NCBI GenBank assembly: GCA_938083135.1
Contig: CALLKY010000047.1
Span: 1-64,000, forward strand
From: an uncultured Alphaproteobacteria bacterium
GTDB lineage: Bacteria > Pseudomonadota > Alphaproteobacteria > Bin95
Direction: 5' to 3'
DNA length: 64,000 nt
The notes beneath the pieces were generated by a model, which did not search any database, was not told the DNA's origin, and saw nothing but the letters and a program-made list of their open reading frames with translations. Made by a program: the position numbers and the translations under genes. Positions 30,161 through 39,099 of the stretch are shown piece after piece; positions within the stretch are counted from its first letter, which is position 1, and each line of letters begins with the position of its first letter.

Positions 30161-30508
30161 ATGACTGAGCAACAGAAAATCGGCATCAACTACGTTGAGT
30201 TCGCCTCTCCTGAGCTAAAGAAAACCCAGGCCTTCTTCGCAAAAGCGTTCGGGTGGGAGTTTATCAACTATGGTGACCAGTACCGGGACGTCCAAGGCGC
30301 TGGCATCGGTGCCGGGATTGAGCGGGCAGACCTCAGAGCGCCCCTGGTTGTGCTGGAAGCCGATGATCTTGAGGCAATGCTTGGGGTCGTGAAAGATGCG
30401 GGCGCCGAAATCACACAAGAGATTTTCGAATTTCCCGGTGGCCGCCGGTTCCAATTCAAAGAACCCGGCGGCAACGAAATCGCCGTGTGGTCGCAGCAGA
30501 AAAGCTAG
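30161..30508 (+). CDS. VOC-family (glyoxalase/bleomycin resistance fold) protein
   Basis: A single VOC module of 115 residues. NYVEFASPELKKTQAFFAKAFGWEF at the N-terminus and RRFQFKEPGGNEIAVW at the C-terminus are the standard paired-repeat features of metal-dependent lyases and dioxygenases. It resembles small stand-alone members rather than glyoxalase I itself. CAGGAGAAA precedes the ATG. It is last in the LLM-SDR-M24-VOC group, 39 bp after the peptidase gene. The stop codon is the first part of a hairpin stem. Confidence 0.88.
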   Translation: MTEQQKIGINYVEFASPELKKTQAFFAKAFGWEFINYGDQYRDVQGAGIGAGIERADLRAPLVVLEADDLEAMLGVVKDAGAEITQEIFEFPGGRRFQFKEPGGNEIAVWSQQKS

Positions 30509-30547
30509 AGCGCCGTGCGTCGCTTGGCCACGCAGTCCGGCGCTCTA
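30506..30547. terminator. stem-loop at the VOC stop codon
   Basis: TAGAGCGCCG (30506-30515) pairs perfectly with CGGCGCTCTA (30538-30547), with an inner GCGT/ACGC pairing. No long T run follows, so it may be a processing or stabilising hairpin rather than a classical terminator. Confidence 0.55.
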
Positions 30548-30560
30548 TCTCATTGATTGC

Positions 30561-30608
30561 GGGCAATTTATCCCAACTAATCTGATTCAGATTGGTGGGG
30601 AATTGCCC
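30561..30608. repeat. 48-bp imperfect palindrome between converging genes
   Basis: GGGCAATT (30561-30568) pairs with AATTGCCC (30601-30608). Inside, CCCAACTAATCTGA pairs with TCAGATTGGTGGGG with few mismatches. It lies between the converging VOC and outer-membrane protein genes and could serve as a bidirectional transcription stop or a protein-binding site. No T tract. Confidence 0.6.
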
Positions 30609-30623
30609 TAGCGGTTAGGCTTG

Positions 30624-31400
30624 TTACTTCCAGGGCAGCTCGTCGCCGAGACCGAAGCGATGGCGCACACCGAAGGTGAAGTAGGTGGAGCCGCCTGAAA
30701 CGCCATCTATCAAACCAAAAATGCCGCTGCGATGGTGTAGGCGAAAGAAGCCGGACCAGTCGGTATCCGGTACGCCAAACTCAATTTCGGGCGAGAACAT
30801 GTTCAGGAACTTAGAGCCTTGATTGTCATCGTCTTTGCGTTTTTCGGTCGGTGTGATCTCTGAGATAAAAGATGGGCCGACAGAAATTGCGAGCTTCGTT
30901 GGCAGCCTTTCCCGCCAGGGGAAACCGTCGAATGTCACGGTCATTGGCATACCAAGCTCAAACCCGCCTTCGTCAATCCGGTGGGCACCGAGCACACCCA
31001 GACCAAAACTGAAGCCATAGCCCAGATCGAACAGCTTCCGCCCGACGGTGAAGCCAACGATCTGCTCATCTTCAATTGTCGTACTGGCCGGGTCGATAAT
31101 GGACTCAGTGAAGTCGCCGGGGTTCAGTGCGCCGTACCAAATATCCGCATGCCAAGGCTTTTCCATTGGCGCTGTATTAAAGCGGACGGGAGCTTGGGCA
31201 ATCTGTGCCGTGGGAGTTGAGGCCGGCGATCGATAGGTGAGCGGCGGCGCTTTGGCTATGTGTGTTGGCGTTGCATGCCAAGTCGGCTCCACCGTCCGTG
31301 CCTGGCTGAGGCTACCGGATTGTTGCGCCAGTGCCGGCGCGGCCATGAGAGCAAGCGTCAGCAAGGCCGCAGTGCGGGTCGTAATCAGGCGAAGGCGCAT
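30624..31400 (-). CDS. outer-membrane beta-barrel protein, PagL-like
   Basis: A 258-residue exported protein. The signal peptide is MRLRLITTRTAALLTLALMA ending APALA. After a linker of about 60 residues come alternating strand patterns such as FDLGYGFSFGLGVLG and KLAISVGPSFISE. The C-terminal FFRLHHRSGIFGLIDG with a later TFGVRHRFG recalls lipid A 3-O-deacylase (PagL)/acyloxyacyl hydrolase proteins, where a His-Ser pair in HxSG is catalytic. That assignment is tentative. The start is ATG 31400; the frame upstream to 31448 lacks a signal peptide at its start. On the same strand as, and 99 bp after, the cupin gene. Confidence 0.7.
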   Translation of the reverse strand: MRLRLITTRTAALLTLALMAAPALAQQSGSLSQARTVEPTWHATPTHIAKAPPLTYRSPASTPTAQIAQAPVRFNTAPMEKPWHADIWYGALNPGDFTESIIDPASTTIEDEQIVGFTVGRKLFDLGYGFSFGLGVLGAHRIDEGGFELGMPMTVTFDGFPWRERLPTKLAISVGPSFISEITPTEKRKDDDNQGSKFLNMFSPEIEFGVPDTDWSGFFRLHHRSGIFGLIDGVSGGSTYFTFGVRHRFGLGDELPWK

Positions 31401-31499
31401 AGAATAGCTGTCCACAAATACCAAGGACGGCCCCCGAAACGCGTCCACCAGTGCTCCCTATAGCAGGGTAGAACGGGGCTGTCGAAGGCTTGAATACGT

Positions 31500-32066
31500 T
31501 CAGGCTGCCGGGCGCTTCTTGCGGATCGGGCAGGGGCGGACAACGCGCGCATCTGGATCAAACTCAGATCGGCTCACATGGGCCAGGCTCTTGCCATAAA
31601 TGTGGAGGGAGAGTGTGGGCGTATCGCCGTGGTTCTGCACGCTGTGAATATCATCGGGCATGAACACAATTGTTTGCCCGGCACCGACATCGGCTTCGTG
31701 ATGAACGGTCAGGTCTGCGTGGCCGGGCGCGCCGCCATCATCATTCCGCTTCCAGATCGTATTGCGCTCAACGCCATCAAGGCCAACAACGCAACCCCAT
31801 GTCTGGTGATCATGCGGCAGCACGCCTTTGCCGGGTGCCCATACAATGGTTTCGACCAGCAGCGTGTGGTCCGCTTCTTCGTGCAGCACAGTGATGCCAA
31901 TGCCTTGTTCAGGATCGACGTCATAGAAATCAGGTTTAATCCAACCTGGCGTCTCCGCCAGCTTCGCGGCAAGCGGTGCCACTTCTGGGAGGATATCCTT
32001 GGGGCCGCCGCCTTCTGCAGTCAGGCGGCGAAGGTCATTGACGAAAGCTTCTACGGAATAGGTCAT
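31500..32066 (-). CDS. cysteine dioxygenase-like cupin protein
   Basis: A 188-residue cupin-fold protein resembling the cysteine dioxygenase / thiol dioxygenase superfamily. The metal-binding motif is seen in LPHDHQTWGCV (HxH) with a third His in DDIHSVQNHG, and the strand LSLHIYGKSL follows. Members oxidise small thiols such as cysteine or 3-mercaptopropionate to sulfinates using Fe(II) and oxygen, but the specific substrate cannot be assigned. A short basic tail ends the protein. It lies 93 bp downstream of the pseudo-receiver gene on the same strand. Confidence 0.8.
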   Translation of the reverse strand: MTYSVEAFVNDLRRLTAEGGGPKDILPEVAPLAAKLAETPGWIKPDFYDVDPEQGIGITVLHEEADHTLLVETIVWAPGKGVLPHDHQTWGCVVGLDGVERNTIWKRNDDGGAPGHADLTVHHEADVGAGQTIVFMPDDIHSVQNHGDTPTLSLHIYGKSLAHVSRSEFDPDARVVRPCPIRKKRPAA

Positions 32067-32159
32067 TGCACAGGCTCCAAAGCGCGGGATCGATATTTAT
32101 ACTGATCATCGGCAGCGCTATAATCCACGTCGGCAACCGCGTTGTGAAGGCCTAACGGG

Positions 32160-32588
32160 TCAGGCGGATTGTAATGGGGATTGCCTTTGCGATGGTGCCC
32201 GCGCCGTCAGGCTCCGCAGAACAAATCGCAGGCCTTCGGCTGAGATCGGATATTCAGCGAGTTCAATCCTGCCCAGATCAGCTGACGCTTCATTATCCTG
32301 GGCATTGATCCGGTTTACCAGCAATAACACCGGCGTGGCGTTATTGGGCGAAGTCGGCGCTGCTTTCTCCCGGGCCTCCGCGACGCAATTGATCATTTCG
32401 CAATCGGTCGAATTGCTGCGAATGACGATAGCGTCGTAGGGCTCAATTCTGGCATGGGTTATAGCGGCGTCACCATCATTAACCATAATGGTGGACCAGT
32501 TTTGGCTGCTGACCAGATCAGCGATTGTGACCCGCTCTACAGGGTCAGCAGCGACAATCAGAACATGAAGATCAGATGTGTAGGTCAT
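32160..32588 (-). CDS. receiver-like protein lacking the phosphoacceptor (pseudo-receiver)
   Basis: A 142-residue single-domain protein with a response-regulator receiver pattern. DLHVLIVAADPVERVTIADLV is strand 1 and helix 1. The WSTIMVNDGDAAI and YDAIVIRSNS segments follow. VLLLVN is the fourth strand. At the strand-3 end, where an Asp normally accepts phosphate, the sequence reads IVIRSN, and the strand-5 Lys is also not evident, so phosphorylation is unlikely. It is divergent from the winged-helix/TPR regulator at 32873, a hint that the two may work together (inference). The polar C-terminal tail is not conserved-looking. Confidence 0.65.
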   Translation of the reverse strand: MTYTSDLHVLIVAADPVERVTIADLVSSQNWSTIMVNDGDAAITHARIEPYDAIVIRSNSTDCEMINCVAEAREKAAPTSPNNATPVLLLVNRINAQDNEASADLGRIELAEYPISAEGLRFVLRSLTARAPSQRQSPLQSA

Positions 32589-32872
32589 TACAGACGCTCT
32601 AGCGGCAGGCAGGCATGGATCAACCTGCTCGTGGCCTGTTGCACTGTGGCGACGTCAGTCTTGATGTAATGCGAATGGTATATGGTCGCCATAATAGGCG
32701 GGAGCGTCGTCATCATGGCGCCAACTCTCGTTCTGGGTGCATTGTTGTGCTAGACTTGGACCACCCAAAGTCGCTGCAACAGTACAGAGACAAATGTAAC
32801 AGGTTAAATTCTTTTACTTTCAGCCTGTTGCAGGATGGCGATAGCACACGCCAACAATCGCAGAGCTGCCAA

Positions 32873-34549
32873 ATGGACCAATCGGCAACACCGAATCGGC
32901 CATCCGCCGCAGATATGGCCCTCGCGCTCGACTGCGTTTTGGTTAGCGACGTACTTGGCGCGAAGTCCCGGTTGCGCGGATTGCTAAGTTATCTGGTCCA
33001 GCAGGAAATCAATGGGCGCGGCGACCGTTTGAAAGCCTATACAATCGGCGTTGACGCGTTTGGCCGTCCAGATGACTTCGATCCGAATTCAGATAGCATT
33101 GTACGCGTAGAGATCAACCGCCTGCGAAGCGCTCTGGCGCGTTACTATGCAGGCCCCGGCGTGGATGATCCCTTTAGGATTGATTTGCCGCGCGGTCAGT
33201 ATCGGCCCGTCCTGAAGCCAGCGAACGTCCACACAGAAGGCCCTAAACGCCCGGCAGAGTGGTCCGTCAGACGTATCCTCATTGCTAGTGCCGTCTTGCT
33301 CTTCGCATTTGGGTTTGTTGCCTGGATGGCCTTTGATTCCCGTAAAGCTGGGGTGCCGTCACAAGACCAGCCGCCACTGCTGGAGGTCGGTAAAGTCGAA
33401 GCGCTGGTCGCGGATGGTGAAGTGCAAGCGGCAGCCGTTACGGTTCGGAAACTCCTGGTCGGAGAACTGGCCCAATTTCAGACATTGCGCGTGCTGCAGT
33501 TGGATGACAGAGCAGACTCGCGCAGTCATAGCAATCGGCCAGCTGTGGAATTTCGTGTTGTCGGATTTATTGCAAAGCCGGGCGCTGTACTGATCCTCCA
33601 TCTAACAATGATCCGTGTGAGTACGTCGGAGGTGGTTTGGAGTGAGCGGCGGGTCATATCGGACGCCGGTGGCAAGCTTGACCCAGGCTATCTGGCGGAA
33701 GTGCGATCTCTAATCGGCAATTTGGCCGGTCCGAACGGTGTGATGGTTGCGTCCGCGCTCCGGGATATGAAGGGACAGCACTCCCATGTGCTGACCCAAT
33801 CAGATTCAGCTTATGAATGCCTGCTGCGCTGGTACGCCTTTGATACAGCTAAAGACCCCAAGGAAGGTTCCATCGCACGGGCCTGCCTTTCACGCCTTAC
33901 GGAGGCGCAGACACAATCTGGCGCGATCTGGTCTGCCTATGGCTTCATGCTTTTTCTGGATTGGAGCAGGGCAGGACAGCCGTCAGATTCCGCAGATTTT
34001 AGTGCGGCCCTCAGCGCGATTGAGCGCGGTACGCAGTTGGAGCCGGGCAATGCAATTGGGCATGAGTATCTTGCTTCGGTGCTCATGGCTGCGGGGCAAT
34101 TTGAAGGCGCGCGGCGGCATTATTTGCGCGCCATTCAGCTCAGCCCAAGCAAGCCAGATTTGGAAGTGCTTTTGGGGTGGAGTTCTGTACTGCAAGGTGA
34201 TTGGGACGTTGGAATTGAAGCCATTAAACGCGGGATACGGCGCAGTCCAGCGCCACCCGGTTGGTTCCGAATACCGGTCAGCATGGATGCCTTTCGGCGC
34301 GGCGTATATCGTGAAGCGCTTATCGAGGCTGAGGCTATTATACGTGCCGGAGACGATCGCGGCTTGCCCCTCGCCCTGGCTGCAGCGGTTGCGCTTGGCG
34401 ACCTGACCCGTATCGTGCGCTATGACAAGACCTTAAGCGACCAAGGCAAAACAGCAATTGAAGCTTTGAGCGCTATCCGCAGTGTCGTCAATGTCCCAGA
34501 GCTTCTGGATCGGTATCAGGAAACCCTGGCTTGGGCAGACGCCCGTTAG
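32873..34549 (+). CDS. membrane-anchored winged-helix-like / TPR regulator
   Basis: A 558-residue protein in three parts. Residues 30-115 hold a domain with AYTIGVDAFGRPDDFDPNSD, IVRVEINRLRSALARYY and DLPRGQYRPV, a pattern I know from alphaproteobacterial proteins fused to TolB-like or TPR regions and thought to bind DNA in a winged-helix manner. Residues about 134-154 form one transmembrane helix. The C-terminal 350 residues contain TPR-like helices (for example GNAIGHEYLASVLMAAGQFE, then YLRAIQLSPSKPD). The topology recalls CadC-type membrane regulators. The start is ATG 32873; the open frame to 32615 is not supported. The 284 bp upstream, shared with the pseudo-receiver gene, holds no clear promoter boxes. 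Confidence 0.8.
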   Translation: MDQSATPNRPSAADMALALDCVLVSDVLGAKSRLRGLLSYLVQQEINGRGDRLKAYTIGVDAFGRPDDFDPNSDSIVRVEINRLRSALARYYAGPGVDDPFRIDLPRGQYRPVLKPANVHTEGPKRPAEWSVRRILIASAVLLFAFGFVAWMAFDSRKAGVPSQDQPPLLEVGKVEALVADGEVQAAAVTVRKLLVGELAQFQTLRVLQLDDRADSRSHSNRPAVEFRVVGFIAKPGAVLILHLTMIRVSTSEVVWSERRVISDAGGKLDPGYLAEVRSLIGNLAGPNGVMVASALRDMKGQHSHVLTQSDSAYECLLRWYAFDTAKDPKEGSIARACLSRLTEAQTQSGAIWSAYGFMLFLDWSRAGQPSDSADFSAALSAIERGTQLEPGNAIGHEYLASVLMAAGQFEGARRHYLRAIQLSPSKPDLEVLLGWSSVLQGDWDVGIEAIKRGIRRSPAPPGWFRIPVSMDAFRRGVYREALIEAEAIIRAGDDRGLPLALAAAVALGDLTRIVRYDKTLSDQGKTAIEALSAIRSVVNVPELLDRYQETLAWADAR

Positions 34550-35442
34550 CAATCGCCTGCTTCCTTCATACACCAGCGCGCGATATCAGCGTGGGTTGCG
34601 TACCAGATATTGCCTGTGGCGTTCATGTGGTCAATCAATTGGGCTAACATCGCCATGCGGGAGCGGTGGCCGATAATGTGTGGGTGCATGGTTAGCTGGA
34701 ACACGCCGCCATCGGCATGGGCACCATCAAATTCAGCCTTGAAAATTTCTAGCACTGAACTTGGCGGCGTATGCGGGCGCGACTGGCGGCGGAAGTCGAA
34801 GCCGAAATAGGGCATGTCATCCCGAATCCATTCGACCGGTAGCTCGACAATGCCTGTCGGCGCACCTTCTTCCAGCAGTTCGTAAGGGTCGTCATCGGCC
34901 ATTAAAGATGAGTCGTAGAGCAAGCCCATCTCTCGGGTGATGGCGAGGGTGACGGGGCTGAAGTCCCAGCTTGGTGTGCGGATGCCGACAGGGCGTACAC
35001 CGCAGATTTCCTCCAGCTTATCCGCTGCGCGCATTTGAATGTCGCGCTCATCCTCCGGCGGCAGGGATGCATTCATTTCATGGATCCATGAGTGAATGCC
35101 GATTTCATGGCCTTCGGCGATGATCCGGCGTTGCTCATCTGGGTGGATCATGGCGGTGACGGCTGGCACAAAAAAGCTGGCCTTGATGTCATGCTTCGCC
35201 AGGAGCGCCAGGATGCGGGGGATGGCGACGCGGGCACCATATTGGTTGGCTGAAAGGGTGCCGGGCGAATTATCGCCCCATCGCAGCGTCGTGGTCTCAT
35301 GATCACTATCGAACGAGAGGGCGACTGCGCACGTGGCACCACCGGGCCATTTTGCGGGTTTCAGGCTGCGCCCAGCACGAACTTTCTCAACGATGGGGCG
35401 CCACGTGGATTCCGGCCATTGCCAGGGAAGCTGTTCACTCAT
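34546..35442 (-). CDS. polysaccharide deacetylase (NodB-fold) family protein
   Basis: A 298-residue cytoplasmic NodB-homology protein without a signal peptide. Metal and catalytic motifs: Asp pair in LSFDSDHET, HSWIHEMN for the His ligands, RTPSWDFSP with the Arg/Asp motif, and a late His in LTMHPHIIGHRSR. The latter resembles the PuuE/allantoinase-like and peptidoglycan-deacetylase-like branch more than chitin deacetylases. The substrate is uncertain. Its 3' end overlaps that of the TPR regulator gene (convergent) by 4 nt. Upstream lies the roughly 250-bp gap before ffh. Confidence 0.88.
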   Translation of the reverse strand: MSEQLPWQWPESTWRPIVEKVRAGRSLKPAKWPGGATCAVALSFDSDHETTTLRWGDNSPGTLSANQYGARVAIPRILALLAKHDIKASFFVPAVTAMIHPDEQRRIIAEGHEIGIHSWIHEMNASLPPEDERDIQMRAADKLEEICGVRPVGIRTPSWDFSPVTLAITREMGLLYDSSLMADDDPYELLEEGAPTGIVELPVEWIRDDMPYFGFDFRRQSRPHTPPSSVLEIFKAEFDGAHADGGVFQLTMHPHIIGHRSRMAMLAQLIDHMNATGNIWYATHADIARWCMKEAGDC

Positions 35443-35689
35443 GGTCCTGCTCGCTCAAGTTTGATAGGATCGGGAGATAAAGCGGACCACCAAATGCTGC
35501 GAAAATCCAGTCCTCTGCTGTTGCTGGATGTGCTTGCGTTCCGGGTGGAATTGGTGCATATCCCCGCTATCAATTGGCAGCACTGCATCGCCAACGGCGC
35601 ACATCGCGTCGCCCGTCAGTCCGCGAGGGTTCGCGCACTGACGCGTTTTGCGTTATGGTTTTGGGCTTAGAGAGGACGGAGGGTCAGCG

Positions 35690-37162
35690 ATGTTTGAAAG
35701 CTTGAGTGACAAGCTCTCCGGAGCCTTTAAGAAGCTCACTGGCAAGGGTGCGCTATCAGAAGCCGATGTCCGCACAGCCATGCGCGAAGTCCGCTTGGCG
35801 TTGCTGGAAGCGGATGTGGCGCTACCGGTCGTCAAGAAATTCATTGATGCCGCCACTGCCAAAGCCATTGGCCAGGATGTGCTGCGCAGCATCTCCCCCG
35901 GCCAACAGGTCATCAAGATCGTCCATGACGAGCTGGTTGCCATGCTCGGCGGCGGCCCAGCTGAGACTGTTGAAGCGGCCAGCCTTTCCGCTGAACTCTC
36001 GCTTGGTCAGAACCCGCCTGCCGTCATTATGATGTGCGGCCTGCAAGGTTCCGGTAAGACCACAACGACAGGCAAGCTCGCGCTGCGCCTGAAAGATCGT
36101 GAGCGCAAAAAAATCCTGATGGCGTCCGTGGACGTGCATCGCCCTGCGGCACAGAAGCAATTGGCGACGCTCGGCCAGCAGATCAGCGTCGATACGCTGC
36201 CGGTCGTGTTCGGTGAATTGGCCCCGGCCATTGCCCGACGTGCGCTCGATACAGCGAAGCGCCAGGGCTACGATATTCTCTTTATTGATACCGCTGGCCG
36301 GACTGTCATTGACGAGCAGATGATGAAGGAGGCCGAAGAGGTCCGCCGCATCATCAACCCGCAGGAAACGCTGCTGGTGGCCGATGCAATGACAGGCCAG
36401 GACGCTGTCGGCGTTGCTGAGGCCTTTAATAACCGTCTCGGCGTGTCTGGCATTGTGTTGACCCGTGTTGATGGTGATGCCCGCGGCGGTGCCGCACTTT
36501 CCATGCGCTCCGTTACCGGTAAGCCGCTGAAATTCCTTGGCACCGGCGAACAACTAGATGCGATTGAGCCATTCCACGCGGACCGCATCGCCGGTCGTAT
36601 CCTGGGCATGGGTGACGTCGTCAGCCTAGTCGAGCGTGCTGCCGAAACGATTGAGCAGGAAGACGCTGAAGCGCTCGCCAAGAAGCTTCAATCCGGGCAG
36701 ATGGACCTTACGGTTCTGCTGCAACAGCTGCGCCAGATGAAGAAGATGGGCGGGCTCGGTGGTTTGATGAGCATGCTGCCACAAGTAGGCAACCTCAAAA
36801 AGCAGATGGCGGACGCGAATATTGACGAGAAAATGATCGCGCGCCAGGAAGCCATCATCCTCTCCATGACGCCGCATGAGCGCGCCAAGCCAGATCTCCT
36901 GAAGGCGTCTCGTAAACGCCGGATTGCCGCAGGTGCAGGCGTTGAAGTGCAGGATGTGAACCGGCTTTTGAAGCAGTTCGATCAGATGCGCGGCATGATG
37001 AAAAAAATGAACAAGCTTGGCCGCAAAAAAGGCAAGAAGGGCATGCCTGCCCTGCCACCCGGTATGGAAATGCCCGGTGGTGGCGGACTTGGCGGCGGCG
37101 GGGGCCTTGGCGGTCTCGGCGGCATGTTGCCCAAAGGCGGTTTCAATCCATTTGGCCGGTAA
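35690..37162 (+). CDS. ffh: signal recognition particle protein Ffh
   Basis: SRP GTPase (490 aa), which binds signal sequences of inner-membrane proteins co-translationally and docks with FtsY. The N domain covers residues 1-100. G1 is GLQGSGKT (117-124), followed by VDVHRPAAQKQL, the DTAGR G3 motif and TRVDGDARGG. The M domain carries methionine-rich segments and ends in a long glycine-rich tail (GGGGLGGGGGLGG). The start is ATG 35690 after GAGGACGGAGGG; the frame upstream to 35648 is not conserved. It starts the run ffh-rpsP-rimM-trmD-rplS. Confidence 0.98.
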   Translation: MFESLSDKLSGAFKKLTGKGALSEADVRTAMREVRLALLEADVALPVVKKFIDAATAKAIGQDVLRSISPGQQVIKIVHDELVAMLGGGPAETVEAASLSAELSLGQNPPAVIMMCGLQGSGKTTTTGKLALRLKDRERKKILMASVDVHRPAAQKQLATLGQQISVDTLPVVFGELAPAIARRALDTAKRQGYDILFIDTAGRTVIDEQMMKEAEEVRRIINPQETLLVADAMTGQDAVGVAEAFNNRLGVSGIVLTRVDGDARGGAALSMRSVTGKPLKFLGTGEQLDAIEPFHADRIAGRILGMGDVVSLVERAAETIEQEDAEALAKKLQSGQMDLTVLLQQLRQMKKMGGLGGLMSMLPQVGNLKKQMADANIDEKMIARQEAIILSMTPHERAKPDLLKASRKRRIAAGAGVEVQDVNRLLKQFDQMRGMMKKMNKLGRKKGKKGMPALPPGMEMPGGGGLGGGGGLGGLGGMLPKGGFNPFGR

Positions 37163-37211
37163 CGGTCATCTTCCAACACACTGTTTTGCTTAAATAAGGA
37201 AGTCTCGAACT

Positions 37212-37637
37212 ATGGCTGTAAAGATTAGGCTCACCCGCGGCGGCGCTAAGAAGCGCCCATATTATCGCATCGTCGTTGCCAATTCCCGCGATCCACGGGA
37301 TGGTCGTTTCATCGAGCAGATCGGCACGTATAATCCGATGCTGCCCCGTGACAACGAAAACCGCATCACGCTGAAAACCGAGCGCGCGCAGCATTGGCTG
37401 TCTGTTGGCGCTCAGCCAAGTGATCGCGTTGGCCGTTTCTTGGCGGATGCTGGCCTGATGGAGCGGAAAGCTATTCCGACCCAGACCAAGAAAGATCAGC
37501 CTAAAGCCAAAGCCCAGGAGCGTATGCGCGAAGCCGCTGCCGCTGCTGAAGCTGCCGCCGAAGCTGCTGCGGAAGCCTCTGCAGCCCCGGCTGAAGAAGC
37601 ACCAGCCGAAGACGCTGCAGCTGAAGAGAACGCGTGA
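37212..37637 (+). CDS. rpsP: 30S ribosomal protein S16
   Basis: The S16 core (residues 1-80, [22 protein letters not shown] and the [13 protein letters not shown] segment) is followed by a C-terminal extension of about 55 residues made almost entirely of Ala and Glu. Such acidic/alanine tails are common in alphaproteobacterial S16. Overlaps rimM by 4 nt. AAGGAAG precedes the ATG. Confidence 0.98.
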   Translation: MAVKIRLTRGGAKKRPYYRIVVANSRDPRDGRFIEQIGTYNPMLPRDNENRITLKTERAQHWLSVGAQPSDRVGRFLADAGLMERKAIPTQTKKDQPKAKAQERMREAAAAAEAAAEAAAEASAAPAEEAPAEDAAAEENA

Positions 37638-38239
37638 GCCAATCGGGACCAGGCCTAACCCCTGCCGGCATTATTGTCGGCGCACAGGGGGTGCGCGGCC
37701 TGGTCCGGGTGAAGACGTTCACGCAAACGTCCGGCGTCATCGCGGATTACGGCCCGTTGTTCAATGAGAGCGGCGAGCGGCAATTCAACGTGACACTGGT
37801 CGAAGCCCGGCCAACGGTCGCTGTCTTAAAGATTGACGGCGTCACCAGTCGGGAAGCGGCAGAAGCGCTTAAAGGTCTGATGCTCCACATTCCCCGATCG
37901 GCTTTGCCAGAGGTGGATGAGGATGAGTTCTACCACGCAGACCTGGTAGGGCTCATCGCGGAGACAGAGGCCGAAGGGCGGATTGGCGTTGTGTCCAGTT
38001 TGGATGATTTCGGTGCCGGTGAGCTGATTGAAATCGCGTTGGATGCTGGCGGTGCGCCGTTGGTGTGCCCTTTCACGATGGCGGTGGTTCCAATTGTCGA
38101 TATTGCAGGCGGCAAGGTTGTACTCAACCCGCCAGCAGGCCTATGGCCACGAGAGACGAAGGCGAAACATACCGGCCCGGCCAAGAGCGGTAAACGCAAA
38201 CGGCCAAAACCGGTAGAAGGTGAAGGCGGTCCCGCGTGA
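37634..38239 (+). CDS. rimM: ribosome maturation factor RimM
   Basis: Assists 30S assembly, binding S19 near the 16S 3' domain (201 aa). The N-terminal beta-barrel has [18 protein letters not shown] and the C-terminal PRC-barrel has [17 protein letters not shown] basic tail ([10 protein letters not shown]) extends past the usual end. GTG start overlapping the rpsP stop. Confidence 0.96.
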   Translation: MSQSGPGLTPAGIIVGAQGVRGLVRVKTFTQTSGVIADYGPLFNESGERQFNVTLVEARPTVAVLKIDGVTSREAAEALKGLMLHIPRSALPEVDEDEFYHADLVGLIAETEAEGRIGVVSSLDDFGAGELIEIALDAGGAPLVCPFTMAVVPIVDIAGGKVVLNPPAGLWPRETKAKHTGPAKSGKRKRPKPVEGEGGPA

Positions 38240-38982
38240 GCGATGACGCTGAAAATGACCAGAAACCCTGGCGGGCGACAGCATTGACGCTGTTCCCGGA
38301 GATGTTTCCAGGACCGCTTGGCCATTCCCTTGCGGGCAAGGCACTGGAAGCGGGGCTGTGGTCGTTGGAAGCACTGGACATTCGGGGGTTTGCGCGCGAT
38401 AAACACCGCACGGTCGACGATGCGCCTTTTGGCGGCGGGGCCGGAATGGTTATGCGGGCTGATGTGGTTGACGCGGCGATAGAAGCTGCGTCGGCCAAGA
38501 AGCATGAGAGTGCTGGCCCATTAGTCTATCTAACGCCCAGGGGCGTTCCGTTGACCCAAGCGCGCGCGAAAGCGCTAGCTGCTGGGCCAGGGGTGACGCT
38601 GCTGTGCGGTCGCTATGAAGGCGTCGATCAACGGGTGCTGGACGCTCGCGACGTTGAGGAGATCAGCATTGGTGATTTTGTCCTGTCTGGGGGCGAGGCG
38701 GCGGCGCTGATTATATTGGACGTATGTGTACGGCTTCTGCCCGGCGTAATGGGCGGTGCGGAGTCGTTAGACGAGGAGAGTTTCGAGAACGGGTTGCTCG
38801 AATATCCGCACTATACCCGACCAAGGGTATGGGCGGGGATGGAGCCCCCCGATGTTTTGCTTTCTGGCGATCATGGCCGCGTAGCGGCTTGGCGGCGGGA
38901 ACAATCGGAAGCTGCGACCCGGCAGCGGCGGCCTGATCTTTGGGCAACCTACGCCAGGAAAACAGCGCGGCGCGAGCCGTAA
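38236..38982 (+). CDS. trmD: tRNA (guanine-N1)-methyltransferase
   Basis: Methylates G37 of tRNAs next to the anticodon to prevent frameshifting (248 aa). The SPOUT trefoil-knot features are clear: [43 protein letters not shown], and [12 protein letters not shown] start overlapping rimM; about 115 bp separate it from rplS. Confidence 0.98.
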   Translation: MSDDAENDQKPWRATALTLFPEMFPGPLGHSLAGKALEAGLWSLEALDIRGFARDKHRTVDDAPFGGGAGMVMRADVVDAAIEAASAKKHESAGPLVYLTPRGVPLTQARAKALAAGPGVTLLCGRYEGVDQRVLDARDVEEISIGDFVLSGGEAAALIILDVCVRLLPGVMGGAESLDEESFENGLLEYPHYTRPRVWAGMEPPDVLLSGDHGRVAAWRREQSEAATRQRRPDLWATYARKTARREP

Positions 38983-39099
38983 AGCTAACGCAGCGCAAGC
39001 TGCAAAACAGAACTGAGCGATCAAAAATGAATATGGCGTCGTCCCCCTTCTAAGGCGGGCACGTTCATGTAAAGGCGAAAAGAAAAAGGAACCGGCCTC

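Noticed and set aside
35299-35670. plus-strand ORF between the deacetylase and ffh genes
   Set aside because: Begins antisense inside the deacetylase gene and ends next to the ffh start; no conserved features. The gap probably holds the ffh promoter.
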